The notes beneath the pieces were generated by a model, which was not told the origin of the DNA, made no database searches, and was given only the letters and a program-made list of their open reading frames with translations. From the NCBI RefSeq assembly GCF_003863335.1, contig NZ_RRAZ01000015.1:1-64000 (forward strand): 64,000 nucleotides of DNA. Reading direction: 5' to 3'. Shown in pieces: positions 44,564 to 53,380 of this stretch. Position 1 is the first letter of the stretch; each line of letters opens with the position of its first letter. The position numbers and the translations under genes were made by a program. The DNA comes from Falsigemmobacter faecalis. Its GTDB lineage: Bacteria > Pseudomonadota > Alphaproteobacteria > Rhodobacterales > Rhodobacteraceae.

Positions 44564-45939
44564 CGGGCGCGCAGGCTTTTGATTATGATCTCTTTGTCAT
44601 CGGCGGCGGCTCAGGCGGCGTGCGCGCGGCAAGGATCGCTGCCGGTGAAGGCAAAGCAAAGGTCGCTCTGGCCGAAGAATACCGCCTGGGCGGCACCTGC
44701 GTTATCCGCGGCTGTGTGCCGAAAAAGCTGATGGTTTTCGCCAGCGGCTTTCCGGCCCAGGTTGAGGATGCGGCGGCCTATGGCTGGCAGGCCTCGGTCG
44801 GCGCTTTCGACTGGACGGCGTTTCGCGGCAAACTCGACGCCGAGCTTGACCGCCTGGAGGCGGCTTACCGCTCGGGCCAGACCGGGGCGGGTGTGACGCT
44901 TTACGCCGCCCGTGCCACGGTGACGGGGCCGCATTCCCTGCGCCTCAGCACCGGGGAAGAGGTCACGGCCAAACACATTCTGATCGCCGTGGGCGGCAGG
45001 CCGATGGTGCCGGATCTGCCGGGGGCGGAACTGGCGCTGACCTCGAATGAGATGTTCCTGCTCGACCAGCTGCCTGAAAGCATTCTGGTGGTGGGGGGCG
45101 GCTATATCGCCTGCGAATTCGCCTGCATCCTGCATGGGCTCGGGGTGAAGGTGACGCAGATGTACCGCGGCAAACAGATCCTGCGCGGCTTTGACCTGGA
45201 GGCGACGGGCTATGTCCAGCGCGCCATGACCGGGCGCGGGATTGATCTGCGCCTTGAGACCGATCTGGTGCAGCTTGAAAAAGCGCAGGGCGGCGTCGCC
45301 GTCACCGACACCACGGGCGCGGTGACCACCTATGGGGCAGTGATGTTCGCCACGGGCCGGGTGCCGAACTCGCAGGGTCTTGGCCTTGAAGAGGCGGGCG
45401 TGAAACTGGGCGTGAAGGGCGAGGTCATCGTCGATGACTACAGCCAGACCTCGGTGCCCTCGATCTTTGCGGTGGGCGATGTCACTGACCGGGTCAACCT
45501 GACCCCGGTGGCGATCCGCGAGGGTCATGCCTTTGCCGATACCGTCTTTAAAGGCCAGCCGCGCAAGGCCGATCACAGCCTGATCCCGGCCGCCGTTTTC
45601 GCGCAGCCTGAGATGGGGACGGTGGGTCTGTCGGAAGAAGCCGCCGCGGCCCAGGGCGTGGTGGAGATCTACACGACCTCCTTCCGCCCGATGCAGACGC
45701 TTTTTGCCGGACGCGATGATCGCGCTTTCTTTAAGCTGGTGGTCTGTGCCACCTCGCGCAAAGTGCTTGGGTGTCATATTGTCGCGCCTTCGGCCGGCGA
45801 GTTGATCCAGCTGGTGGCCATTGCGATCCGCATGGGCGCAACAAAAGAAGATTTCGACCGGACGATGGCGGTGCATCCGACCATTGCCGAGGAACTCGTA
45901 ACCATGAGAAATCCGGTCAGAACCGTGGGAACCGCTTGA
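44560..45939 (+). CDS. gor: Glutathione-disulfide reductase
   Basis: A 459-residue flavoprotein disulfide reductase that keeps glutathione reduced with NADPH. The FAD motif GGGSGGVRAAR comes first, then the redox-active C47 and C52 in GGTCVIRGCVPKK, the NADPH-binding GGGYIACEFACIL and the C-terminal dimer His-Glu in AVHPTIAEELV. The length is normal. The ATG overlaps the upstream gene by four bases, coupling it to rpiA, whose pathway supplies pentose phosphates and is linked to NADPH metabolism. Confidence 0.94.
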   Translation: MTGAQAFDYDLFVIGGGSGGVRAARIAAGEGKAKVALAEEYRLGGTCVIRGCVPKKLMVFASGFPAQVEDAAAYGWQASVGAFDWTAFRGKLDAELDRLEAAYRSGQTGAGVTLYAARATVTGPHSLRLSTGEEVTAKHILIAVGGRPMVPDLPGAELALTSNEMFLLDQLPESILVVGGGYIACEFACILHGLGVKVTQMYRGKQILRGFDLEATGYVQRAMTGRGIDLRLETDLVQLEKAQGGVAVTDTTGAVTTYGAVMFATGRVPNSQGLGLEEAGVKLGVKGEVIVDDYSQTSVPSIFAVGDVTDRVNLTPVAIREGHAFADTVFKGQPRKADHSLIPAAVFAQPEMGTVGLSEEAAAAQGVVEIYTTSFRPMQTLFAGRDDRAFFKLVVCATSRKVLGCHIVAPSAGELIQLVAIAIRMGATKEDFDRTMAVHPTIAEELVTMRNPVRTVGTA

Positions 45940-45997
45940 TTTCAGCGGATCAATACCCAGTTTAGAACCAACCGGATTGTGTGAGAAGGAACAGGGA

Positions 45998-47194
45998 ATG
46001 GCAGGCAGCGGAGGACCATGGGGCGGCGGCTCGGGTGGCAACGACGGTGATAAACGTGGCCAGCAGGGCGGCAACGGCGGTGGCGGCGGGCGTAAGCCCG
46101 GACCCGAGGGTCCCCAGATCCCCGAAATCGACGAGCTGATGAAGAAAGGCCAGGAGCAGCTGCGCGTCCTTATGGGCGGTCGTGGCGGCAATGGTCAGGG
46201 CGGCGGACGCGGCCCCGGGGGCCCGTCTTCGGGCAGCCCGCTGTTCTCCAAAGGCACGGCGCTGCTGGCGGTTGTGGGGGCTGCGGTGGTCTGGGGCATG
46301 GCCTCATTCTACACCGTAAAGCCCGAAGAACGCTCGGTTGAGCTGTTTCTTGGTGAATATCGCGGCATCGGCAGCCCGGGTCTGAACTTCGCGCCCTGGC
46401 CGCTGGTCCGCGCTGAGATCGTTCAGGTGACCGGCGAGCGGGTGACCGATGTCGGCACCGGCCGTGGCGGTGCGCTTGACACCGGGCTGATGCTGACGCG
46501 CGATCAGAACATCGTGGATATCGAATTCCAGGTGGTCTGGAACGTCTCGGATCCGTCGAAGTTCCTGTTCAACCTGCGTGAGCCCTCGGATACCATCCGG
46601 GCGGTCTCTGAATCCGCGATGCGCGACATCATTGCGCGCTCGGAGCTGTCGCCGATTCTGAATCGGGACCGTGGCGCGATTGCCTCGGATCTGCGCGCGG
46701 CCGTTCAGACCACCCTCGACAGCTATGAGGCCGGGATCAACGTGGTGCGGGTCAACTTTGACCGCGCCGACCCGCCGCGCGAAGTGATCGACAGCTTCCG
46801 CGAAGTCCAGGCCGCGCAGCAGGAGCGTGACCGCCTTGAAAAAGAGGCAGACGCCTATTCGAACCGCGTCACCGCCGGTGCCCGTGGTGAAGCCGCGCGC
46901 CTGATGGAGCAGTCCGAGGGCTACCGCGCCCAGGTGGTCAACGCCGCCCAGGGTGAGGCAAGCCGCTTCCTTGCGGTCTATGAGGAATATGTCAAAGCGC
47001 CGGAAGTTACCCGTCGCCGGATGTATCTGGAGACCATGGAAGAAGTACTCGGCGGCGTGAACAAGGTCATTCTTGACGGCGTAAGCGGCGGCGAAAACGG
47101 CCAGGGCGTGGTGCCCTTCCTGCCGCTGAATGAGCTGAACCGCGGTCTGACCGCGCCGGCGGCAGGTGCTGCGCAGACGGGGGTAAGCCAATGA
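45998..47194 (+). CDS. hflK: FtsH protease modulator HflK
   Basis: A 398-residue SPFH/prohibitin-like membrane protein that with HflC forms a cage around FtsH. A glycine-rich N-terminus (about residues 1-60) precedes a single transmembrane helix (about 92-112, ALLAVVGAAVVWGMASFYTV). The SPFH domain follows (RSVELFLGEYRGIGSPGLNFAPWP in parts), then a coiled-coil and a C-terminal segment. The ATG at 45998 has GAAGGAACAGGG upstream. It overlaps hflC by four bases, as in most proteobacteria. Confidence 0.94.
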   Translation: MAGSGGPWGGGSGGNDGDKRGQQGGNGGGGGRKPGPEGPQIPEIDELMKKGQEQLRVLMGGRGGNGQGGGRGPGGPSSGSPLFSKGTALLAVVGAAVVWGMASFYTVKPEERSVELFLGEYRGIGSPGLNFAPWPLVRAEIVQVTGERVTDVGTGRGGALDTGLMLTRDQNIVDIEFQVVWNVSDPSKFLFNLREPSDTIRAVSESAMRDIIARSELSPILNRDRGAIASDLRAAVQTTLDSYEAGINVVRVNFDRADPPREVIDSFREVQAAQQERDRLEKEADAYSNRVTAGARGEAARLMEQSEGYRAQVVNAAQGEASRFLAVYEEYVKAPEVTRRRMYLETMEEVLGGVNKVILDGVSGGENGQGVVPFLPLNELNRGLTAPAAGAAQTGVSQ

Positions 47195-48075
47195 ACAAAC
47201 TGAACTTTGCGATTCCTGTTCTGGTGCTGATCGCTGTGGGCGTGCTCTCGTCGGTCTTCATCGTTGATGAGCGTGAAAAGGCCATGGTGCTGCAGTTTGG
47301 TCAGGTCAAACAGGTCAAGGAAGAGCCGGGTCTGGGCTTTAAGATCCCGCTGATCCAGGAAGTCGTGACCTATGAAGACCGGATCCTCGGTCTGCAGACC
47401 CAGCCGCTGGAAGTCACCCCGCTGGATGACCGCCGTCTGGTGGTTGATGCCTTCGCCCGCTGGCGCATCACCAATCTCGTGGACTTCCGCGAAGCGGTGG
47501 GCGCAGGCGGCGAAGAGGCGGCTCAGGTCCGTCTTGAGCGCATCGTTACCGCCGCGATCCGTGAGGTTCTCGGCGGCGTGCCCTCGAACCGGGTGCTCTC
47601 AGAGGACCGGACCGCGCTGATGAACACCATCCGCGACAGCGCGCGCCGTCAGGCCGCGTCGCTTGGCGTGGATATCGTCGACGTGCGTCTGACCCGCACC
47701 GATCTGCCCGAGCAAAACCTTGCCGCCACCTATGCCCGTATGCGGGCTGAGCGTGAGCGTGAGGCCGCGGATGAGCGCGCGCGTGGTGAAGAAGCCGCAC
47801 AGCGTGTGCGCGCCTCTGCAGACCGGACCGTGGTTGAGCTGACCTCTGACGCCCGTCGTCAGGCCGAAGTGATCCGCGGTGAGGCCGATGCAGAGCGGAA
47901 CCGCGTCTATGCCGAAGCCTTTGGCCGCGATCCGGAATTCTTCGCTTTCACCCGCTCGCTGACCTCGTATCAGCGCGCGATGAAGCCGGGGAACTCCTCG
48001 ATCGTCATGCAGCCCGACAGCACCTTCTTCGAATATCTGCGCTCCGATCAGCCGCCGGCTCCGGCTGGCAACTGA
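47191..48075 (+). CDS. hflC: FtsH protease modulator HflC
   Basis: A 294-residue partner of HflK. An N-terminal transmembrane helix (AIPVLVLIAVGVLSSVFIV) precedes the SPFH domain (EKAMVLQFGQVKQVKEEPGLGFKIP in parts), then a long charged coiled coil (EREREAADERARGEEAAQRV) and a C-terminal EFFAFTRSLTSYQ segment typical of HflC. It is translationally coupled to hflK (ATGA). A strong terminator follows, and degP comes next. Confidence 0.94.
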   Translation: MNKLNFAIPVLVLIAVGVLSSVFIVDEREKAMVLQFGQVKQVKEEPGLGFKIPLIQEVVTYEDRILGLQTQPLEVTPLDDRRLVVDAFARWRITNLVDFREAVGAGGEEAAQVRLERIVTAAIREVLGGVPSNRVLSEDRTALMNTIRDSARRQAASLGVDIVDVRLTRTDLPEQNLAATYARMRAEREREAADERARGEEAAQRVRASADRTVVELTSDARRQAEVIRGEADAERNRVYAEAFGRDPEFFAFTRSLTSYQRAMKPGNSSIVMQPDSTFFEYLRSDQPPAPAGN

Positions 48076-48097
48076 TCCTTCGCAGGATGAAATGCAG

Positions 48098-48128
48098 AAA
48101 AGGCCGGTCCCCGCGACCGGCCTTTTTT
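48098..48128 (+). terminator. Intrinsic terminator after hflC
   Basis: A 12-bp stem, AAAAGGCCGGTC and GACCGGCCTTTT, with a five-base loop and six terminal T residues. Confidence 0.93.
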
Positions 48129-48169
48129 CCTGAGCGGGGTTCAGCTTAAGCGTGATAACGCCGGATCAT

Positions 48170-48186
48170 CTCGCGTTAATCGCGAG
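48170..48186 (+). promoter_or_regulatory. Inverted repeat upstream of degP
   Basis: CTCGCG-TTAAT-CGCGAG, a perfect 6-bp inverted repeat with a five-base AT-rich centre, lies about 120 bases before the degP start and after the hflC terminator. It may be an operator for degP. No CpxR or sigma-E-type boxes were recognised. Confidence 0.4.
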
Positions 48187-48303
48187 TCCTCACAAGCCGG
48201 GGAGATTGTTGCAACACTCTTTGCTTTCCCCCTTCCTTTGCCCATGTTCGACAGGAATGGGGGCACTCCGCGCCCCATGACCAAGACGGAGGATGTCTTT
48301 GAG

Positions 48304-49752
48304 ATGAATTCCAGTCCCCTGACCCTGCCGCAGCGTCCGCTGCGTGCGCTCTGGCTGGGTGTTGTTGCGCTGGCTTTTGCCCTGTCGCAGACCATGGCTG
48401 TTGAGGCGCGTGGAGCGCCGGAAACCTTTGCGGATCTGGCTGATAAAGTCAGCCCTGCGGTGGTCAATATCACCACCTCAACGGTGGTTGAGCAGCCCGC
48501 CGGCCAGGGCGGCCCACGTTTCCCCGAGGGCTCGCCCTTTAATGATTTCTTCCGTGAGTTCATGGACCGCGACCCCGGCCAGCAGGCTCCGCAGCGCGGC
48601 CAGGCGCTTGGCTCGGGCTTTGTGATCTCGGAAGACGGGCTGATCGTCACCAATAACCACGTCATTGAAGGCGCGGATGACATCGAGATTGAGTTCTTCT
48701 CGGGCAACCGCATGAAGGCCACGCTGATCGGCACCGATCCCAAGACCGATATTGCGGTGCTGAAGGTCGACGCCACTGAAAAGCTGCCCTTCGTGACCTT
48801 CGGCGATGCCGATGCCTCGCGTGTGGGCGACTGGGTCGTGGCCATGGGCAACCCGCTCGGTCAGGGCTTCTCGGTCTCGGCCGGGATCGTCTCGGCGCGC
48901 AAGCGCTCGCTCCAGGGGGCCTATGACGATTACATCCAGACCGATGCTGCCATCAACCGCGGCAACTCGGGCGGGCCGCTCTTCAATATGGACGGCGAAG
49001 TGATCGGCGTGAACACGGCGATTCTGTCGCCCAACGGCGGCTCGATCGGCATCGGCTTCGCCATGAGCTCGAATGTCGCCTCGCGCGTGGTCGAGCAGCT
49101 TCGTGAGTTCGGCGAAACCCGTCGCGGCTGGCTGGGCGTGCGCATCCAGGACGTGAGCCCGGATATCGCCGAAGCCATGGGCCTGTCGAAAGCCGCAGGC
49201 GCATTGGTGACCGATGTCCCGGAAGGCCCGGGCAAAGACGCGGGCATCCTGGCCAATGACGTCATCCTGAAGTTCGACGGCGTGGATGTGGCCGATACCC
49301 GTGCGCTGGTGCGTCAGGTCGGCGATACCGATGTCGGCAAAGCTGTGCCGGTGCTGGTTCTGCGCGGCGGTAAGGAAGTAACCATCGACGTCACTCTGGG
49401 TCGCCGTGAGACCGCTGAAGGCGAAGGCAATGCCGCCCGTCCGGATGCGCAGGTCCGGCCGCAGCAGGAAAACCTGATGGGGATGCGCCTGCGCCCGGTG
49501 ACGGAAGCCGAAGGCAAAGCCGCCGGTGTGGCCCAGGGCCTGCTGATTGAGGCTGTTGACGCGGGTGCAGAAGCCGAAACCAAAGGCCTGCGCGCCGGAG
49601 ATCTGCTGACCGAAGCCGGGCAACAGCCGCTGGCCTCGGTGCAGGATCTGCAAAAGCGCGTCGAAGAGGCGAAGGATGCGGGCCGCAAATCGCTGCTGCT
49701 GCTGGTGCGCCGCGGCACGGATTCGCGCTTTGTGGCGCTCGCGCTGCAATAA
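48304..49752 (+). CDS. degP: Do-family periplasmic serine protease/chaperone (DegP/HtrA)
   Basis: A 482-residue exported protease that degrades or refolds damaged envelope proteins. A signal peptide (WLGVVALAFALSQTMAVEA) precedes the trypsin-like domain with the complete triad: His119 in TNNHVIEG, Asp149 in KTDIAVLKV and Ser222 in RGNSGGPL. Two PDZ domains follow (about 260-350 and 385-475). The ATG at 48304 has GGAGG ten bases upstream; earlier in-frame ATGs lack a site. It is next to hflKC, a second membrane-proteostasis system. Confidence 0.93.
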   Translation: MNSSPLTLPQRPLRALWLGVVALAFALSQTMAVEARGAPETFADLADKVSPAVVNITTSTVVEQPAGQGGPRFPEGSPFNDFFREFMDRDPGQQAPQRGQALGSGFVISEDGLIVTNNHVIEGADDIEIEFFSGNRMKATLIGTDPKTDIAVLKVDATEKLPFVTFGDADASRVGDWVVAMGNPLGQGFSVSAGIVSARKRSLQGAYDDYIQTDAAINRGNSGGPLFNMDGEVIGVNTAILSPNGGSIGIGFAMSSNVASRVVEQLREFGETRRGWLGVRIQDVSPDIAEAMGLSKAAGALVTDVPEGPGKDAGILANDVILKFDGVDVADTRALVRQVGDTDVGKAVPVLVLRGGKEVTIDVTLGRRETAEGEGNAARPDAQVRPQQENLMGMRLRPVTEAEGKAAGVAQGLLIEAVDAGAEAETKGLRAGDLLTEAGQQPLASVQDLQKRVEEAKDAGRKSLLLLVRRGTDSRFVALALQ

Positions 49753-49771
49753 GCCTGCGCGGATAATCCGG

Positions 49772-49800
49772 AAAGGCGGCTCTGCGGAGCTGCCTTTTTT
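49772..49800. terminator. Terminator between degP and the convergent lipoprotein gene
   Basis: An 11-bp stem with one G-U pair, AAAGGCGGCTC and GAGCTGCCTTT, with a four-base loop and TTTTTT tail; it touches the stop codon of the minus-strand gene. Confidence 0.88.
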
Positions 49801-50281
49801 AATGCGCGATCAGCCCCAGCGAGAGCGCCGCGCCGCGCGACAGGATCGGGCTGTTGAGACCCGCCGCCGCCTGATAGCGCTGCAGCGCCGTCAGAGTGGC
49901 GCCATCGGGCTCTCCGGTCACCGGCCCCTCATAAAGCCCCCGCGCCTTCAGGGCCCGCTGGAGGGAGGCATAAAAGAGATCTGCGCCGCCTACTTCCGGC
50001 GGGCAGGGGATGCGAAACCAGATCCGGCTGCGCGGGCGCAGCTCGCGCTGGACACTCTCGCTGACAATTCCGCGCAACGGATCAAGCCGCTGCTCGGTGA
50101 CGGTTTCAAACTGCGCCGGACGCTCGCTGCTGTGCCAGCACTGTCCCGCATCGGGCAGGGGCGGGGTAAAGCGCAGCTCTGCGCTCAGGTCCGGCTGCGC
50201 CAGAGGCGGGGGAACCTGAGGGCGCGTCGTGCATCCGCCGAGCAGAAGCGCCATGGCTCCGTAGTAAATCAACCCGCGCAT
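49799..50281 (-). CDS. Peptidoglycan-binding lipoprotein
   Basis: A 160-residue lipoprotein. The signal peptide ends in lipobox LLGGC (Cys17). A proline-rich linker precedes a conserved-looking region with CWHSSERPAQFETVTEQ and IPCPPEVGG. A C-terminal peptidoglycan-binding domain_1-like motif follows (ALKARGLYEGPVTGEPDG, then ALQRYQAAAGL). Two further cysteines may form a disulfide. It would be anchored in a membrane and bind cell wall. It converges on degP and diverges from the ferredoxin gene. The function beyond binding is unknown. Confidence 0.78.
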   Translation of the reverse strand: MRGLIYYGAMALLLGGCTTRPQVPPPLAQPDLSAELRFTPPLPDAGQCWHSSERPAQFETVTEQRLDPLRGIVSESVQRELRPRSRIWFRIPCPPEVGGADLFYASLQRALKARGLYEGPVTGEPDGATLTALQRYQAAAGLNSPILSRGAALSLGLIAH

Positions 50282-50314
50282 TCCGCCCTGCCTGCTGTTC
50301 CTTCCTCAGTTTAG

Positions 50315-50725
<411 letters not shown>

Positions 50726-50744
50726 GCGCGCTCACGCCCCGTCC

Positions 50745-50778
50745 TCCGGCCGGACCCCGGGCGAAACTCCCGGCCGGA
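50745..50778. promoter_or_regulatory. Hairpin between fdxE and proA
   Basis: A 9-bp perfect inverted repeat, TCCGGCCGG and CCGGCCGGA, with a 16-base loop region, between the ferredoxin stop and the proA start. It has no T-run; it could be an attenuating or stabilising structure in the leader of proA. Confidence 0.45.
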
Positions 50779-50800
50779 TTTCAGACCTGAGGGGCTTATC

Positions 50801-52057
50801 ATGACCGAACTCGCAGCACTGATGCAGACCATTGGCGCGAACGCACGCGCCGCTGCAACCGGGCTCGGTTTTGCCCCGCCAGAGCAGAAAACCAGGGCGC
50901 TCGAAGCCGCCGCAGATCACCTGATCGCGCATCAGGACGCGCTGCTCGCCGCCAATGCCCTCGATATGCAATACGGCCGCGACAAGGGCCTGACCCCGGC
51001 CATGCTCGACCGGCTGGAACTCACCCCCGCACGCATCGCAGCAATCGCCCAAGGGCTGCGCGATGTGGCAGGCCAGCCCGATCCGGTCGGCCGCGTGCTC
51101 TCTGAATGGGACCGCCCCACGGGGCTGAACATCCAGCGCGTCTCCACGCCGCTCGGCGTCATCGGGGTGATCTATGAATCGCGCCCCAATGTCACCGCCG
51201 ATGCCGGCGCGCTCTGCCTCAAGGCCGGCAATGCCGTGATTCTGCGCGGCGGCTCGGAAAGCTTCCATTCCGCCCGCGCCATCCATGCCGCCATGGTCGA
51301 GGGCCTGAAAACCGCAGGCCTGCCCGAGACTGCGATCCAGCTCGTCCCCCTCCGCGACCGTGAGGCCGTGACCGAAATGCTGCGCATGACCGATTATATC
51401 GACGTCATCGTGCCCCGCGGCGGCAAAGGCCTTGTGGGTCTGGTGCAGCGCGAGGCCCGCGTCCCGGTCTTTGCCCACCTCGAAGGCATCTGCCACGTCT
51501 ATCTCGACAAAGCGGCAGACCCGGAAAAAGCCCGCCGCGTGGTCCTCAACGCCAAAACCCGCCGCACCGGCATCTGCGGCTCAGCCGAATGCCTGCTGAT
51601 CCACCGCGATCTGGTCGGGGGCCTCGGCGCGCAGATCATCGCCGATCTGATCGCCGCGGGCGTCGAAGTGCGCGCCGGTGAGGGGCTTCACCACCTGCCG
51701 GGCGTCACTAAGGCGAAGCCCGATGATTTCGGCCGCGAATATCTCGATATGATCATCGCCGCGGCAGTGGTCGATGATGTCGACGGCGCCATCGACCATA
51801 TCCGCCGCTACGGCTCCAGCCACACCGAATCGATCCTGACCGAAGATGACGCTGCCGCCGATCGCTTCTTCCAGCGCCTCGACAGCGCGATCCTGATGCG
51901 CAATGCCTCGACGCAATTCGCAGACGGCGGTGAATTTGGCATGGGCGGTGAAATCGGCATCGCCACCGGCAAAATGCACGCCCGCGGCCCGGTGGGCGCA
52001 GACCAGCTGACGAGCTTTAAATATCTCGTCCGCGGCGATGGCACCATCCGCGCCTGA
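50801..52057 (+). CDS. proA: Glutamate-5-semialdehyde dehydrogenase
   Basis: A 418-residue aldehyde-dehydrogenase-fold enzyme that reduces gamma-glutamyl phosphate to glutamate semialdehyde in proline synthesis. The family motifs include [20 protein letters not shown] in parts, the catalytic Cys in [13 protein letters not shown], and [22 protein letters not shown] in parts near the C-terminus. The length is normal. proB is not next to it here; in many relatives proB and proA are adjacent. Confidence 0.95.
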   Translation: MTELAALMQTIGANARAAATGLGFAPPEQKTRALEAAADHLIAHQDALLAANALDMQYGRDKGLTPAMLDRLELTPARIAAIAQGLRDVAGQPDPVGRVLSEWDRPTGLNIQRVSTPLGVIGVIYESRPNVTADAGALCLKAGNAVILRGGSESFHSARAIHAAMVEGLKTAGLPETAIQLVPLRDREAVTEMLRMTDYIDVIVPRGGKGLVGLVQREARVPVFAHLEGICHVYLDKAADPEKARRVVLNAKTRRTGICGSAECLLIHRDLVGGLGAQIIADLIAAGVEVRAGEGLHHLPGVTKAKPDDFGREYLDMIIAAAVVDDVDGAIDHIRRYGSSHTESILTEDDAAADRFFQRLDSAILMRNASTQFADGGEFGMGGEIGIATGKMHARGPVGADQLTSFKYLVRGDGTIRA

Positions 52058-52065
52058 TCCGCGCC

Positions 52066-52136
52066 AGCCCCTTCGGCTTTGGCTTTTAAAAATACTCCCG
52101 GGAGGGGTTCGGGGAGGGCAGGCAGCCCTCCCCGTT
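52066..52136 (-). repeat. Dispersed 3' element, minus-strand copy (after the class V aminotransferase gene)
   Basis: Read on the minus strand, starting two bases after the aminotransferase stop, the order is: a GC-rich inverted repeat (GGGGAGGGC and GCCCTCCCC), then CCTCCCGGGAGTATTTTTA, then AAAGCCAAAGCCGAAGGGG. This is the same module order as the plus-strand copies (hairpin, CGGAGTATTT-type core, AAAAGCCAAAG tail), so the copy follows the orientation of the gene it ends. The first part is more diverged than in copies 1 to 3. Confidence 0.75.
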
Positions 52137-52138
52137 TT

Positions 52139-53311
52139 TCATTTCAGCGCCTCAACAGCCGCGAGAAACCGGGCAATCTCCGCCTCATCATTGAAATAAT
52201 GCACCGAGGCCCGCACCAGGCTTTCAAGACCCCGCGCCCCGAAATCCAGCCGCGCGGAACTATGGCTTGAGACCGAGACATTGATCCCCTGCACCCGCAG
52301 CGCCTCATAGATTTCTTTTGCGGCCAGACCCGTCTTCTCAAAGGTCACAATCCCGCAGCGCGTCACCCCAAGATCGCGCACACTCACCCCGGACAGGCCC
52401 GACAGCCCGGCCCGCAGATCTGCCGCCAGCCTTTCAACCCGCGCCTCAATCGCCGGAAGCCCCAGAGCGCGGGCATAGCGCACCGCCGCCATCAGCCCGA
52501 CGCGGCCGCCGACATAGGTCTCCCAGTTCTCAAACCGCCGCGCGCCCTTCGCCAGGGTATAGCCCTGGTCTGAGGTCCAGTCGGCGGCGCGCATATCGGC
52601 AAAGGGCGGCTCAATCTGATCGATCACCCGGTCCGAAACCCAGAGAAACCCGGTCCCGCGCGGCCCGCGCAGAAACTTGCGCCCCGTCCCCGACAGGATG
52701 TCACAACCGATCTTTTGCACATCGAGATCGATCTGCCCGACCGACTGACAGGCATCGAGCAGATAAAAAAGCCCATGCGCCTTCGCCACCCGTCCGACGG
52801 CCTCAGCCGGGTTCACCAGCCCACCCTGCGTCGGCACATGGGTCAGCGCGATCAGCCGTGTCTTCGGCCCGATCAGCCGCTCAAGGGCCACCACATCGAT
52901 CTGCCCGCTCTCATCTGAGGGGCAAAGATCAATCTCAAGCCCGCGCCGCTTTGCCTGCTGCAAAAGCGCGATGTAATTTGAGACATATTCCGAGGCATGG
53001 GTGATGATCCGGTCGCCGGGCTGCAAAGGCAGACCGTAAAAGGCCATATCCCAGGCGCGGGTGGCATTCTCGACCCAGGCCACCTCATGGGGCTTTGCAT
53101 TCAGAAGGCCCGCGAATTCGGTGTAAAAGGCCTCCAGTTCCGGGGCCATCTGCCGCTCAACCTCATAGCCGCCAAGCGCATTTTCCAGATCAAGCACCCG
53201 CTTCACCGCCTCATAAACCGGGCGCGGCATCAGCGAGGAGCCTGCATTGTTGAAATGCAGCACCTTTTCAACGCCAGGGGTCTCAGAGCGGATGCGGGCG
53301 ATATCGAGCAT
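52139..53311 (-). CDS. Class V aminotransferase / cysteine desulfurase-like PLP enzyme
   Basis: A 390-residue fold-type I PLP enzyme. The cofactor Asp-x-x-Gln lies in LLDACQSVGQIDLD, and the Lys is in SGTGRKFLRGPRGTGFLW. HASEYVSNYIALLQQA and the C-terminal RASVHYFNDEAEI block resemble cysteine desulfurase/isopenicillin N epimerase-like members. The SufS-type catalytic Cys loop is not evident (SSHSSARLDFG instead of RxGHHCA), so desulfurase activity is doubtful. The start ATG lies seven bases after a GGAGG that forms the 3' arm of a hairpin (see separate entry). Confidence 0.8.
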   Translation of the reverse strand: MLDIARIRSETPGVEKVLHFNNAGSSLMPRPVYEAVKRVLDLENALGGYEVERQMAPELEAFYTEFAGLLNAKPHEVAWVENATRAWDMAFYGLPLQPGDRIITHASEYVSNYIALLQQAKRRGLEIDLCPSDESGQIDVVALERLIGPKTRLIALTHVPTQGGLVNPAEAVGRVAKAHGLFYLLDACQSVGQIDLDVQKIGCDILSGTGRKFLRGPRGTGFLWVSDRVIDQIEPPFADMRAADWTSDQGYTLAKGARRFENWETYVGGRVGLMAAVRYARALGLPAIEARVERLAADLRAGLSGLSGVSVRDLGVTRCGIVTFEKTGLAAKEIYEALRVQGINVSVSSHSSARLDFGARGLESLVRASVHYFNDEAEIARFLAAVEALK

Positions 53312-53312
53312 G

Positions 53313-53342
53313 AAAAAACCTCCGGGAGTGATCTCCCGGAGG
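53313..53342 (-). promoter_or_regulatory. Terminator-like hairpin whose 3' arm is the ribosome binding site of the class V aminotransferase gene
   Basis: On the minus strand the sequence is CCTCCGGGAG, loop ATCA, CTCCCGGAGG, then TTTTTTC and ATG. The 10-bp GC-rich stem followed by six T residues is a textbook intrinsic terminator for purD. Its last five stem bases, GGAGG, are also the only Shine-Dalgarno for the downstream gene, with seven-base spacing. Folding would both end transcription and hide the ribosome site. Confidence 0.85.
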
Positions 53343-53380
53343 CTCTGATGTTCTGCACTCTGCCGCAAGGGCAAAGGCGC

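Noticed and set aside
52139-53311. Naming the class V enzyme as SufS/Csd.
   Set aside because: The cysteine-containing loop typical of SufS is not present, and no suf genes are nearby.
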